Below, piece after piece: positions 23,902 to 34,587 of a stretch of 64,000 nucleotides of DNA (position 1 is the stretch's first letter; each line of letters starts with the position of its first letter). The notes below the pieces were generated by a model. That model had not been told where the DNA came from and did not search any database. It was given only the letters and a program-made list of their open reading frames with translations. Source of the stretch: Zygnema cylindricum (Eukaryota > Streptophyta > Zygnematophyceae > Zygnematales > Zygnemataceae). Where the stretch lies: contig JBBHKE010000669.1 of assembly GCA_037447655.1 (NCBI GenBank), positions 62,001 through 126,000 on the forward strand. Direction: 5' to 3'. The translations under genes and the position numbers were made by a program.

Positions 23902-25190
23902 TTATATATTATTATCCATCCAATACCTTTGTAAAAACTCATAATTTTTATCCTCTAAAGTCAACTCATCTTGTGGCCTTCCTAGAAAATGCACTTGGCA
24001 TAATATAGTATTGCGGACCTTGAACCGTTGACCAACCAAATCTATTACCCATCGGTGGATTTTAAGTTTTATAGTTATTGAGGGATCCAATTCCAATTCT
24101 CTTTCAGTTGGTCGAAGATTTGCTGGTTTTTGGTGACTGATATGTATCACTAGATGAATTTTTGTTGAAGGCAAAAAGTCCAATTTGGCAACAACTGACA
24201 ATATCATCTCGATTACAATAAATGGTTGAATGTACTTGGTAGCAAATTTCCCCGTAGGATCCGACTGTCCCTCGATCTTGCACCTATAATGAGTTGTAGA
24301 TATCCAGACTTAGTCACCTGCGCTTACCACCCAATCACCCTGTTTGCAGTTAGCATTTAATTCTTGCCTCATTTGAGCCTCCACTAATGAATCCTGGTCT
24401 ATTTTTCAAACTGATTCAATGTGTTCCCAAAACTTTGTTCAACAACCTCTATTCTTTTGAGTGACCCATGTCACTTAGTCTAATGCTTCGTTGGGTTGGT
24501 ATCCGTAAACAACTTCAAATGGTGAGAATCTTGTACTAACATGTTTACATGAATTGTATGCAAATTCCATTATTGGCAGTTTAGATTCCCATCTGTTCCA
24601 AACTCCACTGTAAACAAACCTAAGCATTTCCTCCAATGTTATGTTCATCTCACTGCCTGTCTCTTTGTTTGAGGATGATAAGAGGTACTCATTTTAATTC
24701 AGTGCCTAAATTATGATGCAATTCTTTCCTAATGTAGACGTAAATTTAGATTCCCTATAAGCGACTATAGACAACGGGACTCCAGGATGTCTAACCACGT
24801 TGTCAGAGTATAACTTTGCAATATCTACAACATAATGAGTAGTTTTGCGAGGGATAAAGATTGCCATTTAACTGAACCTATCGACTACAACCATGATATT
24901 ATCATTTCTTTTAGAAGTAGTTTGCAACTTGGCAATAAAATCAATACTGACAGATTCCCATTGTCGTTTAGGGATATCCAAAGGTTTTAAGAGACATGCA
25001 GTTTTTTTGTTACTAGGTTTACTTTACTCTTTCTAGCCGACTAAGAGTTTTATCTCGACCTAGATCTCTTAAATGCTCATGGGCTTCCTGTAAAATTTCT
25101 TTTATTAAGTCTCCCAATTCAGGAATGCATAATCTATCCCATGTCGGCAAATGCAGTAAACCATCATCTATTCATATGCATCTCATTCAA
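23902..25190 (-). pseudogene. Integrase region of the Ty3/Gypsy element (disrupted)
   Basis: Around 24880-24965 the minus strand reads WESVSIDFIAKL and later NIMVVVD, matching the integrase core around the first catalytic Asp. The following segment has a stop (RFS*MAIF). Where families have SIVSDRD it reads SIVAYRE, so the second catalytic Asp appears lost. The C-terminal part (23902-24207) contains LPSTKIHLVIHISHQKPAN, matching the usual KIHxVFHVSxLK segment, then a possible chromodomain-like tail (LCQVHFLGRPQDELTLED). The enzyme cannot be active as it stands. Confidence 0.8.
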
Positions 25191-25194
25191 CGGG

Positions 25195-25735
25195 TCATAA
25201 TTCCCTGTCGAAAGATTTTTGCAAATCACACAAAAAAAAAAAAAAATCTTTATCATAACCATTTATCACAGCATCTAAAAATAATTCGTCTTGAACTATC
25301 ACACTTATTTCAAAACACCTACTTAAAGGATCTGCCACTACATTTGTTTTTCTAGGAAAATGTTTGACGTTAAATTTGAAATACGCCAGTTTTTGCATCC
25401 ACTTAACTTGTTTACCTGTCATGATCTGTGCATCACTTAATCTTTGCAAATAGGAAAGTGTTTTGTTGTCACAATGAATCGTGAATTCTTTATTATCCAA
25501 ATAACAACGCCATTTCACCAATGCATGAACAATTAGAAGTAATTTTTTTTTCTTATGCTGGGTAGTTATTTTCAGCATCATTGAATTTCCTGGACTCAAA
25601 AGCAATAGAATAAAAATGTTTGACGACTTTTTGACATATGACTGCACATAGACCTTTATCAGATGCATCTATAATGATCAGAACTTTAAATTCTCGAGCA
25701 AGATTAGGATACACCAGTGTAGGGGCAGAGGTCAA
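25195..25735 (-). pseudogene. RNase H region of the Ty3/Gypsy element
   Basis: Two overlapping frames carry it. The upstream part (25553-25735) reads SAPTLVYPNL...IIIDASDKGLCAVICQK, the start of the Ty3 RNase H with its first Asp. The downstream part (25195-25668) reads FTIHCDNKTLSYLQRLSD and ends KTNVVADPLSR, matching the TDHxSL and NxVADALSR motifs. A frameshift separates them. Confidence 0.85.
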
Positions 25736-25739
25736 CTTC

Positions 25740-26010
25740 CCTTTTAGTTTATAGGGAAACTCTCTCCTAATCGGCTCCCCTCACAAACGTCTCTTTCTCC
25801 CGTAGTAAATTCGTCAAAGGTGTTGCAATCATACTGAAGTTTTTGATAAATTTTATTCTCAAAGTTCTGTCTTTCTTTTTGACGAAGAGAAATGGTGCTC
25901 CGCACGGTGATTTGCTGGGCTGAATATGTCTTTTCTCCTAAAGCTCTTTTATCTGTTTTTTTAACTCCTCCCCAAAGAAACTGTGCTTATAAATTCATGT
26001 GAAAAGATGA
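25740..26010 (-). pseudogene. Reverse transcriptase remnant lacking its catalytic core
   Basis: The minus strand reads HIQPSKSPCGAPFLFVKKKD, the N-terminal RT motif, then RTLRI. It runs without a gap into KFIKNFSMIATPLTNLLRE, which belongs to the RT connection after the YxDD box. The intervening palm region, including YxDD, is missing; the junction is near 25855-25862. An in-frame stop also occurs before HIQPS. Confidence 0.8.
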
Positions 26011-26387
26011 TTACATCTAGGTTTAAGGTTAATAACATGTTCCACATTTGGGGAAGCTGGCCTTCTTGAGGGTAAATCACTTGGGAACACATCTTGAAAT
26101 TCAAAAAACAAATCTTTTACAACAACATAAGATGTATTTATGTCAGTTACAAAATCAGATTTTCCTTTATCAAGATTTTTAGTCGTGTTTGATTTAGGAA
26201 CAACATCAATGTTAGTGTTTTCTCCCCCCCTTTCATCAGTAACATCCTTAGTTACTAATAACAAGAAATCATGATTGGTTTTATAATTTAAATGCTTTTT
26301 ATATTGTTTAGCAGAAATCAAACTTTCCACTCCCAATTTGGTTCTGTTATTTATATGATTCCTATGCAACTTCTACGAAGGTAATGC

Positions 26388-26726
26388 TTACAAAACCTTC
26401 CAGCCGTTCTCAGACTTCACTCTCATGGTGTTAGTTTCCCAACTAATTTGAGGGTTATGTTCTGTTAACCAAGGCTTTCGCAATATTAGCTCCTCACTAC
26501 CCAAATTGATTATTTCACACACAACTTTTATTATGTGACCGTTGATATCAACTTCTATTGTGTCCGTTTGTAAATCTAATGTGGATTTATTACCATTTGT
26601 CACCTGAACATGCAAAGGTTTTTCCCATATGAGTGTCGGAATTTTATTTTCCCCGACAAACTTATGTGAAATAAAATTATGTCTAGCACCTATATCTACC
26701 ATAACTCTCAATGGGTTCCCTTCCAC
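26388..26726 (-). pseudogene. Aspartic protease region of the Ty3/Gypsy element
   Basis: The 112-codon segment reads VMVDIGARHNFISHKFV, matching the retropepsin-like D-S/T-G-A-T-x-N-F-I motif with the S/T changed to I. It later reads LILRKPWLTEHNPQISW, matching the ILGxxWLxxHxPxIDW motif. The DIG triad position argues for reduced or lost activity. The next frame (25995-26369) continues to a pre-RT linker with FQDVFPSDLPSRRPASPNVE. Confidence 0.82.
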
Positions 26727-27049
26727 TAATGACTCTAATCAGATCAAACTGTGACTGTTGTCATCGTTACTTAACTATCCCAACCTAGGTCTGTTGTTAA
26801 GAGTTTCATCAGAAGGATTGTTCAAACTATAGAGTGTACATCATAATAAATTCAACTATCTTAATTTTCCATAAATTAGCTTGCTCTCTAGAGGTTACTC
26901 CTTAATATCTGGATCTGGTCGACTTTACTGAGGACTTTCAACTAGTCTTTTTCGTTTCCCACCTCTTGGCTTCTTGTTCAGCTAGTTATAATTCAATATC
27001 TTTCTGAAGACCTTCATTGACATCAACAGTTTTAAGAGATCCCTTATCT

Positions 27050-27235
27050 GTACAATTCTTAGCGTAATGATCTGGACCTCCGCATTTAAAACAAGTGACT
27101 TTTTTTTCGGTTTTGTGCACTCTTTGCTGAAATGTCCCTCTTCTCTACGGTTATAAAAGTTAATTTTCTTCAGTTGTGCACACTCAAATGCCCTATGACC
27201 TCTTTTCTGACTGATAGTGCATGTGGGAATGCTAA
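27050..27235 (-). pseudogene. Gag zinc-knuckle cluster of the Ty3/Gypsy element
   Basis: The minus strand at 27052-27093 encodes TCFKCGGPDHYAKNC, a CX2CX4HX4C zinc knuckle. Upstream on the same strand, 27120-27230 reads CTISQKRGHRAFEC and FYNRREEGHFSKEC, two degraded knuckles. The surrounding Gag frame is broken. Confidence 0.8.
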
Positions 27236-28079
27236 GTTTGGGTTTCTGCGCATTAATACTTAGTTTAAGACTTTTAATATACCCTCCTCTATTATTAAAT
27301 TTGTGTCATGCATTAACACTCTGTCCACCTCTTTGATTTCCCCTAAAACTAGCATTTCTCTTACTACTCTCACCCTTTTGGTTATAAACATCATTTCTAG
27401 TGTGGATTATATTAATTAGCTCATCCATTTTCTAATATGAAACATTCCCATTTTCCTTAACATCGTTCAATTCACTGTTCAATTTAGAAATTGTTTCATC
27501 CACAACATCAGCATGGTTATTAAATATTTTGACCAATTTCACAATACGCTTCTTCAAAACATTCAAAGTATTTTCCATTTCACGTTTCCATGCAAAATTT
27601 GCCATTAACACACAATAATATCAAACAGAAGGAAAAATATAATATAATTTCCTAAAGAAAATTGCTGCAGATTTGATGTCCTCAGATTGTTCCAATCTAA
27701 GACTTCTTCTCGCTAACAAATTATTTGAAAAAAAAATCAAAATCTGAGATTTCAGTAAGACATTTATAGTAAGTTAATGCAAATTTAATTCTTCAATTTC
27801 TTAAACATTAAAACAAAAAGGTAAGAATTTCCCCACAAATTTTGCAACATCAAAATTGGAAGCTCTCAAAGGTAAGATTTAACCACAAATTGAACATTAA
27901 AATTGAAACTATCAAAGGTAACAATTTAGGGTTTGAAAAGTTTTGAGTCATTTCTGGACTCCTTTGCTCTTGAAGAAGTAAAGTACACCACTTTCGTTCT
28001 CTTCTATTAGCAGATTTCCCATTTCCCACTACATCATGATCTTTTACTCTCTAATCCTTACATCCTCACCCTTGATGGC

Positions 28080-29690
28080 TTCAGTTGTTTTTGAAAAGTT
28101 AGTATCGTGCGTACGCAACATTTTGTGCGCACGCGACATTTCGTGCGGAGTTTTAATCCGTAAGTACTAACTTGATTTAACGTGGTGGTTCGAATGAATT
28201 TGCGGTATGGGGGAATAGTTTTACGGATAAAATCAAAGTGACGTGAAGGTCAAATTGGGTAGCGCGATCAAGCATTCGAAATGGACGGCAGATCGCGAAG
28301 CGATATAACGTGAAACATTACGAAGTGTTTGATATGAAACATAATAAGACAGACAGTATTTATGGAAAAGTACGGCACGTCATAGAATCTATTTTTGGGA
28401 CAAGTGTACTTTATGTTTGTCAGGCGCATTTATGGTGAAGGACGAGGTCGCGGTACGAAGAAGATTTGGTCGGTTGATGTCGTTTCTTCAAGTGGACTTT
28501 AGGACCACGTGGCGCAACATCGAGGGTGACGAATAACATCTACGAACGGCGGACAAAGGCCGCCGTTATTTTTTCAAGGAGGGGGACGCGAAATCGCGTC
28601 AAATCACACGATGTATTTTTGGACGTCCCAGATGCTTTCGAAAAATTCGAGGACTCACGTTAACTTACTCAACATAAGATCTAGTGATGGTGTAAATATT
28701 TGGAGCAAAAACATTTTGTCTTTTGCACATTATAAATTAGTGTTTCACTGTTCTATTAGTGGCAAGTAGCAATTAGGGTTTGGACGTACCTCGAGTATAT
28801 TTGACATACATTATTTTAATTGTGTACAGTACTTAGTGACAGGTGCTGCTCTAGGATTAGTGTAGGACCCAGTTGGTTACTATACGAGTATAACTTGCAA
28901 GACTAAGTTAATTTTAGTGTCACAGTCAAGCTTAATCAAAGTAATGGCAGACTGTTTTTCTACAACTTTGACCTGTTGGTGTGATCACTCTGATTGATGT
29001 TTTGATGTGAAACTTTGTGAATACATTATATGATCTAGAAACTATATGTGTGTGTAATTTCAGTCGGTTATTTTATTTCTATAGATTTTTGTGAGAAGTT
29101 TACCTGGTTAATTTGATAAGCTGTGTTCTGTGAGAAGTTTACGTGGATAATTTGATAAGCTGTCAACTGTATTTGGGAAACTCTGGAGCTTATATCTTCT
29201 AGATTCCTTGGAGGATTTGGCTGTAATTTTGGGAGTTTGCAGTTTCTATTGTATACTGCATATTGGTGTAGTTTGTGGTGATTTTGTTAATTTTGAAGTA
29301 TAATGTGTTGTCTGAAACACATCAGTTTTTGGGGGTAGTATGTGGTGCTTTCGAGGGTAATCCATGGCTGAAATAGGCTATGGACAATAGCTTCAAGCTC
29401 TCCCTCTACACATGATTCATTGCTAGGAGAAGGCTAGTTTGTTTGGCCTCTAGTTAATTGGAGTGAGTTTCAGCGGTGGCTACACTGCCCACCCCACCTT
29501 ATTCCTTAGAACCTAAACACGCCCCACATCTAATCTGCGTCCGCTAGCATTGTGGTCACTTAGTTTACCTCCAATCCCTTACCACTCACATTGTGGTTCC
29601 ATCGAAACAGGTCAAAACACCCTCACCGATCACGACATTCGATTTTCGGGTGAGCAAGCTTCTCCATGGTTTCTAACCAAAGCTTCGATA
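28080..29690. other. Leader/Gag region of the retrotransposon with an anomalous GC-richer segment
   Basis: No open frame survives. The part at 28100-28690 is richer in CG words than the rest of the element. It contains TTTTTTCAAGGAGGGGGACG on the plus strand (about 28570-28589), resembling a polypurine tract in the opposite orientation. A fragment of another retroelement may be nested here. A local duplication of TGTGAGAAGTTTAC lies at 29088-29165. Confidence 0.4.
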
Positions 29691-29694
29691 CCAT
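29674..29694 (-). other. Primer binding site of the retrotransposon
   Basis: Just inside the 5' LTR the minus strand reads TGGTATCGAAGCTTTGG. It matches the common plant PBS TGGTATCAGAGC (initiator tRNA-Met 3' end) with small changes, two bases after the LTR end TGTTACA. Confidence 0.75.
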
Positions 29695-29695
29695 A

Positions 29696-30671
29696 TGTAA
29701 CAATATTTCCTACGTGTCACAAAGTCTCATTACTACAACCAGTTTCAACCACACATTCGAGACATTGGAAAATACACATCCACATTGGAAAACACTCACA
29801 TAAGGATAAACTTTAAATTAGAAGAAGCTTTTGTCCACATAACATCAGCTTGGTCTTTGTCCCTCGTGGCTCAACCCTTCTTATTAAATTGTTTTCCACT
29901 ACTCTCCACTCTTAATAATTATATCTCTTTACTACAAAAACACTACTTAGCTTGTAAGAGATTTCAGTGCAAAAATGCCATGGCTCCAATTTGGTTTTAA
30001 TTGCTCAAGACCAAGATTAGTCAAAATTTCCACAAAATTTTTCCCAAAGGAAAAGATGTCTACTCTTCTCTTAGACTTCACTATTTATCCATCATCGCCA
30101 TGGGCTTGCTAGGCCAGAGTCAACGCTCTGTTTAACAGGTTTTACTTGGGCCAATCATTGATCAGCATGGACTTAGACTGACCAATGCAAAAACGTGTGA
30201 AATCTCTTACTGACTACGTAGCATTTACCTACCAATCAAACATAACGTTTTACTACATAAAATTTACGTGCAAAGGTGCGCGCCAAACGAAACGCGACTT
30301 CGCACGAATGTGCGTTGCAAATTTGGCACGCGAAACTACCTACAAAATTGCATTAAATGAAAGTGACGTTTCGTACTAAAAATTGGTCGAATTGAACCAT
30401 CGTGCGCACTAAACAACTAAATGTTTTATTGGTACATTATGAACTATACACGCGAAATTTCTTCACTAATTTGACCCTTAACCCGTTTCAATGATACCCA
30501 CTTGTTAGTTTGACCCCGAGCTTTCACCTAAATACACCCATCGCTATATCTTTTGAATTAAAACTCCAAATCGGGTGATTCTTTCCCGGACATCTACCAA
30601 ATTTATAACTTTATATTCCTAACCTTTAAATACCCATTTACAAACAAGTTTGATATACTTTTACTATTATA
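29696..30671 (-). repeat. 5' LTR of the Ty3/Gypsy element
   Basis: This is the direct repeat of 22868-23840. The inner end TGTTACA (minus strand) is intact. The outer end at 30671 is worn to TATAATAGTAAAAG where the other LTR has TGTAACAGTAAAAG. ACCTC follows as target duplication. Confidence 0.9.
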
Positions 30672-30682
30672 ACCTCTGTTAG

Positions 30683-33545
30683 AATAGTATGGTTTTTACA
30701 TTCGTGTTAGAACAAGTAAATTTTGTTTCTTTTGTGCCAAATGAAGTATGGTTTTTGCCTTCCTATCATAAGAACTATGGTTTTTTCCTTCGTGGTAGAT
30801 TAAGTATGGTTTTCGCTTTCGTGCCAGAAAAAATATGGTTTTCGCCTTTCTGCCAGAAGAACCGAAGAAGTATGGTTTTTGCCTTCTTGCCATAAGAAGT
30901 ATGGTTTTTGACTTCGTGCCAGAAGATGTATGGTATTTGCCTTCCTGCCACAAGAAGTATTGTTTTTGCCTTCCTTCCAAAAGAAATATGGTTTTTGCCT
31001 TCGTGCTAGAAGAAGTATGGTTTTTACATTCGTGCCAGAAGAAGTATAGTTTTTGCTTTTGTTCCAGAAGAAGTATGGTTATTGCCTTCCTATCAGAAGA
31101 AGTATGGTTTTTGCCTTCGTGCCAGATGAAGTATGGTTTTTGCCTTCATGCCAGAAGAAGTATGGTTTTTGCCTTCATGCCAAATGAAGTATGGTTTTTC
31201 CTTTCTTGCCAGAAGAAATATGGTTTTTGCCTTCTTTTTATAAGAAGTATGATTTTTTCCTTTGTGCCAGAGGAAGTATGGTCGTTGCCTTCGTGCCAAA
31301 GGAAGTATGGTTTTTGGCTTCTTGCCAGAAGATGTATGGTTTTCCCCTTTCTGCCAGAAGAAGTATGGTTTTTACCTTCTTGCCAAAAGAAAAATGGTTT
31401 TTGCCTTCACGCCAGAAAAGTATGGTTTTTGAAATCGTGCCAGAAGAAGTATGGTTTTTGCCTACGTGCCAGAAGAAAAATGGTTTTTGCCTCCGTGCCA
31501 GGTGAAGTATGGTTTTTGCCTCCGTGCTAGAAAAAGTATGGTTTTTGCCTTGTGCTAGAAGAAAAATGGTTTTTGCCTAGGGTGCTAAAGGAAAAATGGT
31601 TTTTTCCTTCCTGCCACAAGACGTATGGTTTTCGCATTCGTGTCAGAAGAAGTATGTTTTTCTCCTTTATGCCAAAAGAATTATGGTTTTTGCCTTCCTG
31701 CTAGAAGAACAAAATAAGCATGGTTTTTGCTTTCTTGCCAGAAGAAGTATGATTTTTTCCTTTGTGCCATAAGAAGTATGGTCGTTGCCTTCGTGCCAAA
31801 GGAAGTATGGTTTTTGGCTTCTTGCCATAAGATGTATGGTTTTCGCCTTCTTGCCAAAAGAAGTATGGATTTTACCTTCTTGCCAAAAGAAGTATGGTTT
31901 TTGCCTTCATGCCACAAAAAGTATGGTTTTTGCCTTCGTGCCAGAAGAAGTATGTTTTTTGCCTTCGTGCCAAAAGAAGTATGGTTTTAGCCTACGTGCC
32001 AGAAGAAAAATGGTGTTTGCCTCTGTGGTAGAAGAAGTATGGTTTTTGCCTTCGTGCTAGAAGAAGAATAGTTTTTGCCTTCGTGCGAGAAGAAGAATAG
32101 TTTTTGCCTTCGTGCTAGAAGAAGTATGGTTTTTGCCTTCGTGCCAAAAGAATTATGGTTTTTGCCTTCGTGCCACAAGAAGTATGGCTTTTGCTTTCGT
32201 GCGAAAAGAAGTATGGCTTTTGCCTTCATGCCAGAAGAAGTATGGTTTTCGCCTTCGTGCCAGAAGAAGTATGGTTTTCGCCTTCGTGCCAGAAGAAGTA
32301 TGGTTGTTGCCTTCCTGCTATAAGAAGTATGGTTTTTGCCTTCCTGCGAGAATAAGTATGGTTTTTGCTTTCCTTCCAGAAGAAGTATGGTTTTCGCCTT
32401 CGTGCCAGAAGACGTATGGTTTTCGCCTTCGTGCCAAAAGAAGTATGGTTTTTGCCTTCATGCAAAAAGAAGTATGGTTTTTGCCTTCCTTCCAGAAGAA
32501 ATATGGTTTTCGCCTTAGTGCTAAAAGAAGTCTGATTTTTACCTTCGTGCATGAAGAAGTATGGTTGTTGCGTTTGTGCCAAAGGAAGTATGGTTTTGCC
32601 TTCTTGCCAGAAAAAGTATGGTTTTTGCCTTCTTGACAGAAGAAGTATGGTTTTTGCCTTCTTGCTAGAAGATGAATGGTTTAAGTATGGTTTTTGCCTT
32701 TGTGCCAAAAGAAATATGGTTTTTGCCTTCGTGCTAGAAGAAGTATGGTTTTTGCCTTCGTGCCAGAAGAAGTATGGTTTTTGCTTTCGTGCCATAAGAA
32801 GTATGGTGGTTTCCTTTGTGCTAGAAGAAGTATGGTTTTTGCCTTCGTGCTAGAAGAAGTATGGAATTTGCCTTTGTGCCAGAAGTAGTATGGTTTTTTC
32901 CTATGTGCTACAAGTAGTATGGTGTTTGCCTCTGTGGCAGAAGAAGTATGGTTTTTGCCTTGTTGCTAGAAGAAGTATAGTTTTTGCCTTCGTGCTAGAA
33001 CAAGTATGGTTTTTGCCTTCGTGACAGAAGAAATATGGTTTTTGCCTTCGTGCCAAAAGAAGTATGGTTTTTGCCTTCGTGCTAGAAGAAGTATGGTTTT
33101 TGCCTTCGTGCCAGAAGAAGTATGGTTTTCGCCTTCGTGCTAGAAGAATTATGGTTTTTGCCTTCGTGCCAAAAGAAGTATGGTTTTTGTCTTCCTGCTT
33201 GAAGAAGTATGGTTTTTGCCTTCCTGCCAAAAGAAGTATGGTTTTTGCCTTCTTGCCAGAATAAGTGTGGTTTTTGCCTCACTATGGTTTTTACCTTCCT
33301 TCCAGAAGAAGTATGGTTTTTGCCTTCTTGCCAGAAGAAAGATTTTTTGCCTTCTTTGGAAAAGTACGGTTTTTTGCCCTATTTCCAAAAGTACGATTTT
33401 TTTCCTTTTTTCCAAAAGTACAGTTTTTTGCCCTCTATCCAAAGGTACGTTTTTTTGTCTTTCCTTCCAAAAGTACGATTTTTTTCCTTCCAAAAGTACG
33501 GTTTTTTTTTCCTTCCACAAGTACGGTTTTTTGCCTTCCATCCTA
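30683..33545. repeat. 29-bp minisatellite, about 95-100 units
   Basis: The core is GAAGTATGGTTTTTGCC followed by TTCGTGCCAGAA, period 29 (for example units starting at 32237 and 32266). Variation is mostly single-base. The last part (about 33350-33545) is more diverged and slightly shorter (AAAAGTACGGTTTTTTGCC type). No codon of the 87-base cycle is a stop in any frame of either strand. Long spurious ORFs therefore arise on both strands (231 codons at 30835-31530 plus, 189 codons at 32226-32795 minus), with peptides such as YGFCLRARRSMVFAFVPEE. I regard these as non-coding. The array begins within about 15 bases of the retrotransposon's end. Confidence 0.97.
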
Positions 33546-33825
33546 TTTCATGGTTACGAGCCCTATTTTTTTCGTTTTTGTTATGAAATTCAAATTCAAA
33601 TTGTGGAAGTACACATACATAACACGCAAGTTCAGAATTTGTAAGAAATTGGTTGGTTTCAAAATCTTTAACGATTTATTGGATCCTCAACTTACGTGAA
33701 ACCACTAAAATCGAAACACGTACATAAAACTTATTTATAAGCGTTTCGCGATGTAACCAATAAATATTGTTGTCCAAACAATAACAAAGAACTTGCGATG
33801 TAACCTTAGCGTAAGGTTGAACCTT

Positions 33826-34580
33826 GGTGAACCTCTATCAGGCGAAAAGTGAGGTTCATTACCAGAAAAGGTGTATTTTCGTACAAGGCTGTATTGTTTT
33901 TTTTTTTTTATGAAAACATGATTACTGGAGATTCGTCAAGATTCTCCAAACTTTTTGGCGACGACATCGACCATCCGATTATGTGTTTTATAAGTAAGTA
34001 GTCATCTTATCCAGTGTCTTGCTAGTCTCCTCCCTGGTTTTCGAGGAGGAGACTAGTTACACACTGGACGTGTATAATGTTTACACGTGGAAATGTTATG
34101 TACGATCCATGATGGATGTGAGATAGGAACCTTACATGTGGTATACGCCACGCGCCTTCAGACAGGCGGGAATCAAATCCAACGAAAAACTATCGAAAAA
34201 TCTTTATTGAAGATTGTCCCCTGACGCCTCTTTCACCATCCATTGACATCCGAGGTTTACGGCGCCTGCTTTTTTCAAATTTTCATCAATAAATACGAAC
34301 GACGAAACAATGACAAAAAAGACAAAAACACAACCGTACAAAGTGTTCATAAACGTTATTTGATTAGCAACTAGTTGTATAGATAGGAGTTTCAAATTTT
34401 GTGCTTTTGGAATCTTTGACTTTGCTTGTAGTGTGAACATGAACCTACCTGGTTCATTCAAAATAAAACACGTAATCGATAAGTTCCTATCTGAAACGAC
34501 GTGATGGAGAAGTGAACAGAATATTAATTCCAGTAAACGTTCCGTACGATTAATGTTGGCGCATGATGGAGTAGAGGGCC
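33826..34580. mobile_element. Family A TIR element, diverged copy
   Basis: Left part GAACCTCTATCAGGCGAAAA resembles the left end of the next element (GATTCCATCAGGTGAAAA). Right part GATGGAGTAGAGGGCC followed by TAA resembles the right end AATGGAATAAAGGCC-TAA. The centre is a 12-bp-arm hairpin at 34022-34056 (CTAGTCTCCTCC / GGAGGAGACTAG), flanked by CCAGTGT and ACACTGG. The left boundary is approximate. The minus-strand ORF of 151 codons inside (34204-34659) has no family resemblance. Confidence 0.6.
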
Positions 34581-34587
34581 TAAGTAA

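Larger units (their letters stand above)
22868..30671 (-). mobile_element. Ty3/Gypsy-type LTR retrotransposon, structurally complete but dead
   Basis: The 7.8-kb element is oriented on the minus strand. LTRs at 22868-23840 (973 bp) and 29696-30671 (976 bp) are direct repeats, roughly 90% identical in the stretches I compared by eye. The best-kept ends are TGTAACA and TGTTACA, an inverted pair. A tRNA-iMet-like PBS and a purine-rich PPT sit at the expected inner edges. Flanks GCCTC (left) and ACCTC (right) are a near-perfect 5-bp target duplication. Internal order on the minus strand is zinc-knuckle Gag, protease, RT remnant, RNase H, integrase, which defines Ty3/Gypsy. Stops, frameshifts and a lost RT core make it non-autonomous, and LTR divergence shows an old insertion. 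Confidence 0.92.

Noticed and set aside
30835-31530. Plus-strand ORF of 231 codons with YGFCLRARRSMVFAF-type repeats
   Set aside because: A by-product of a 29-base repeat without stops in any frame; equally long ORFs exist on the other strand.
30683-33545. CRISPR-like appearance of the 29-bp array
   Set aside because: Repeats are contiguous with no spacers, and the context is a eukaryotic nuclear genome.
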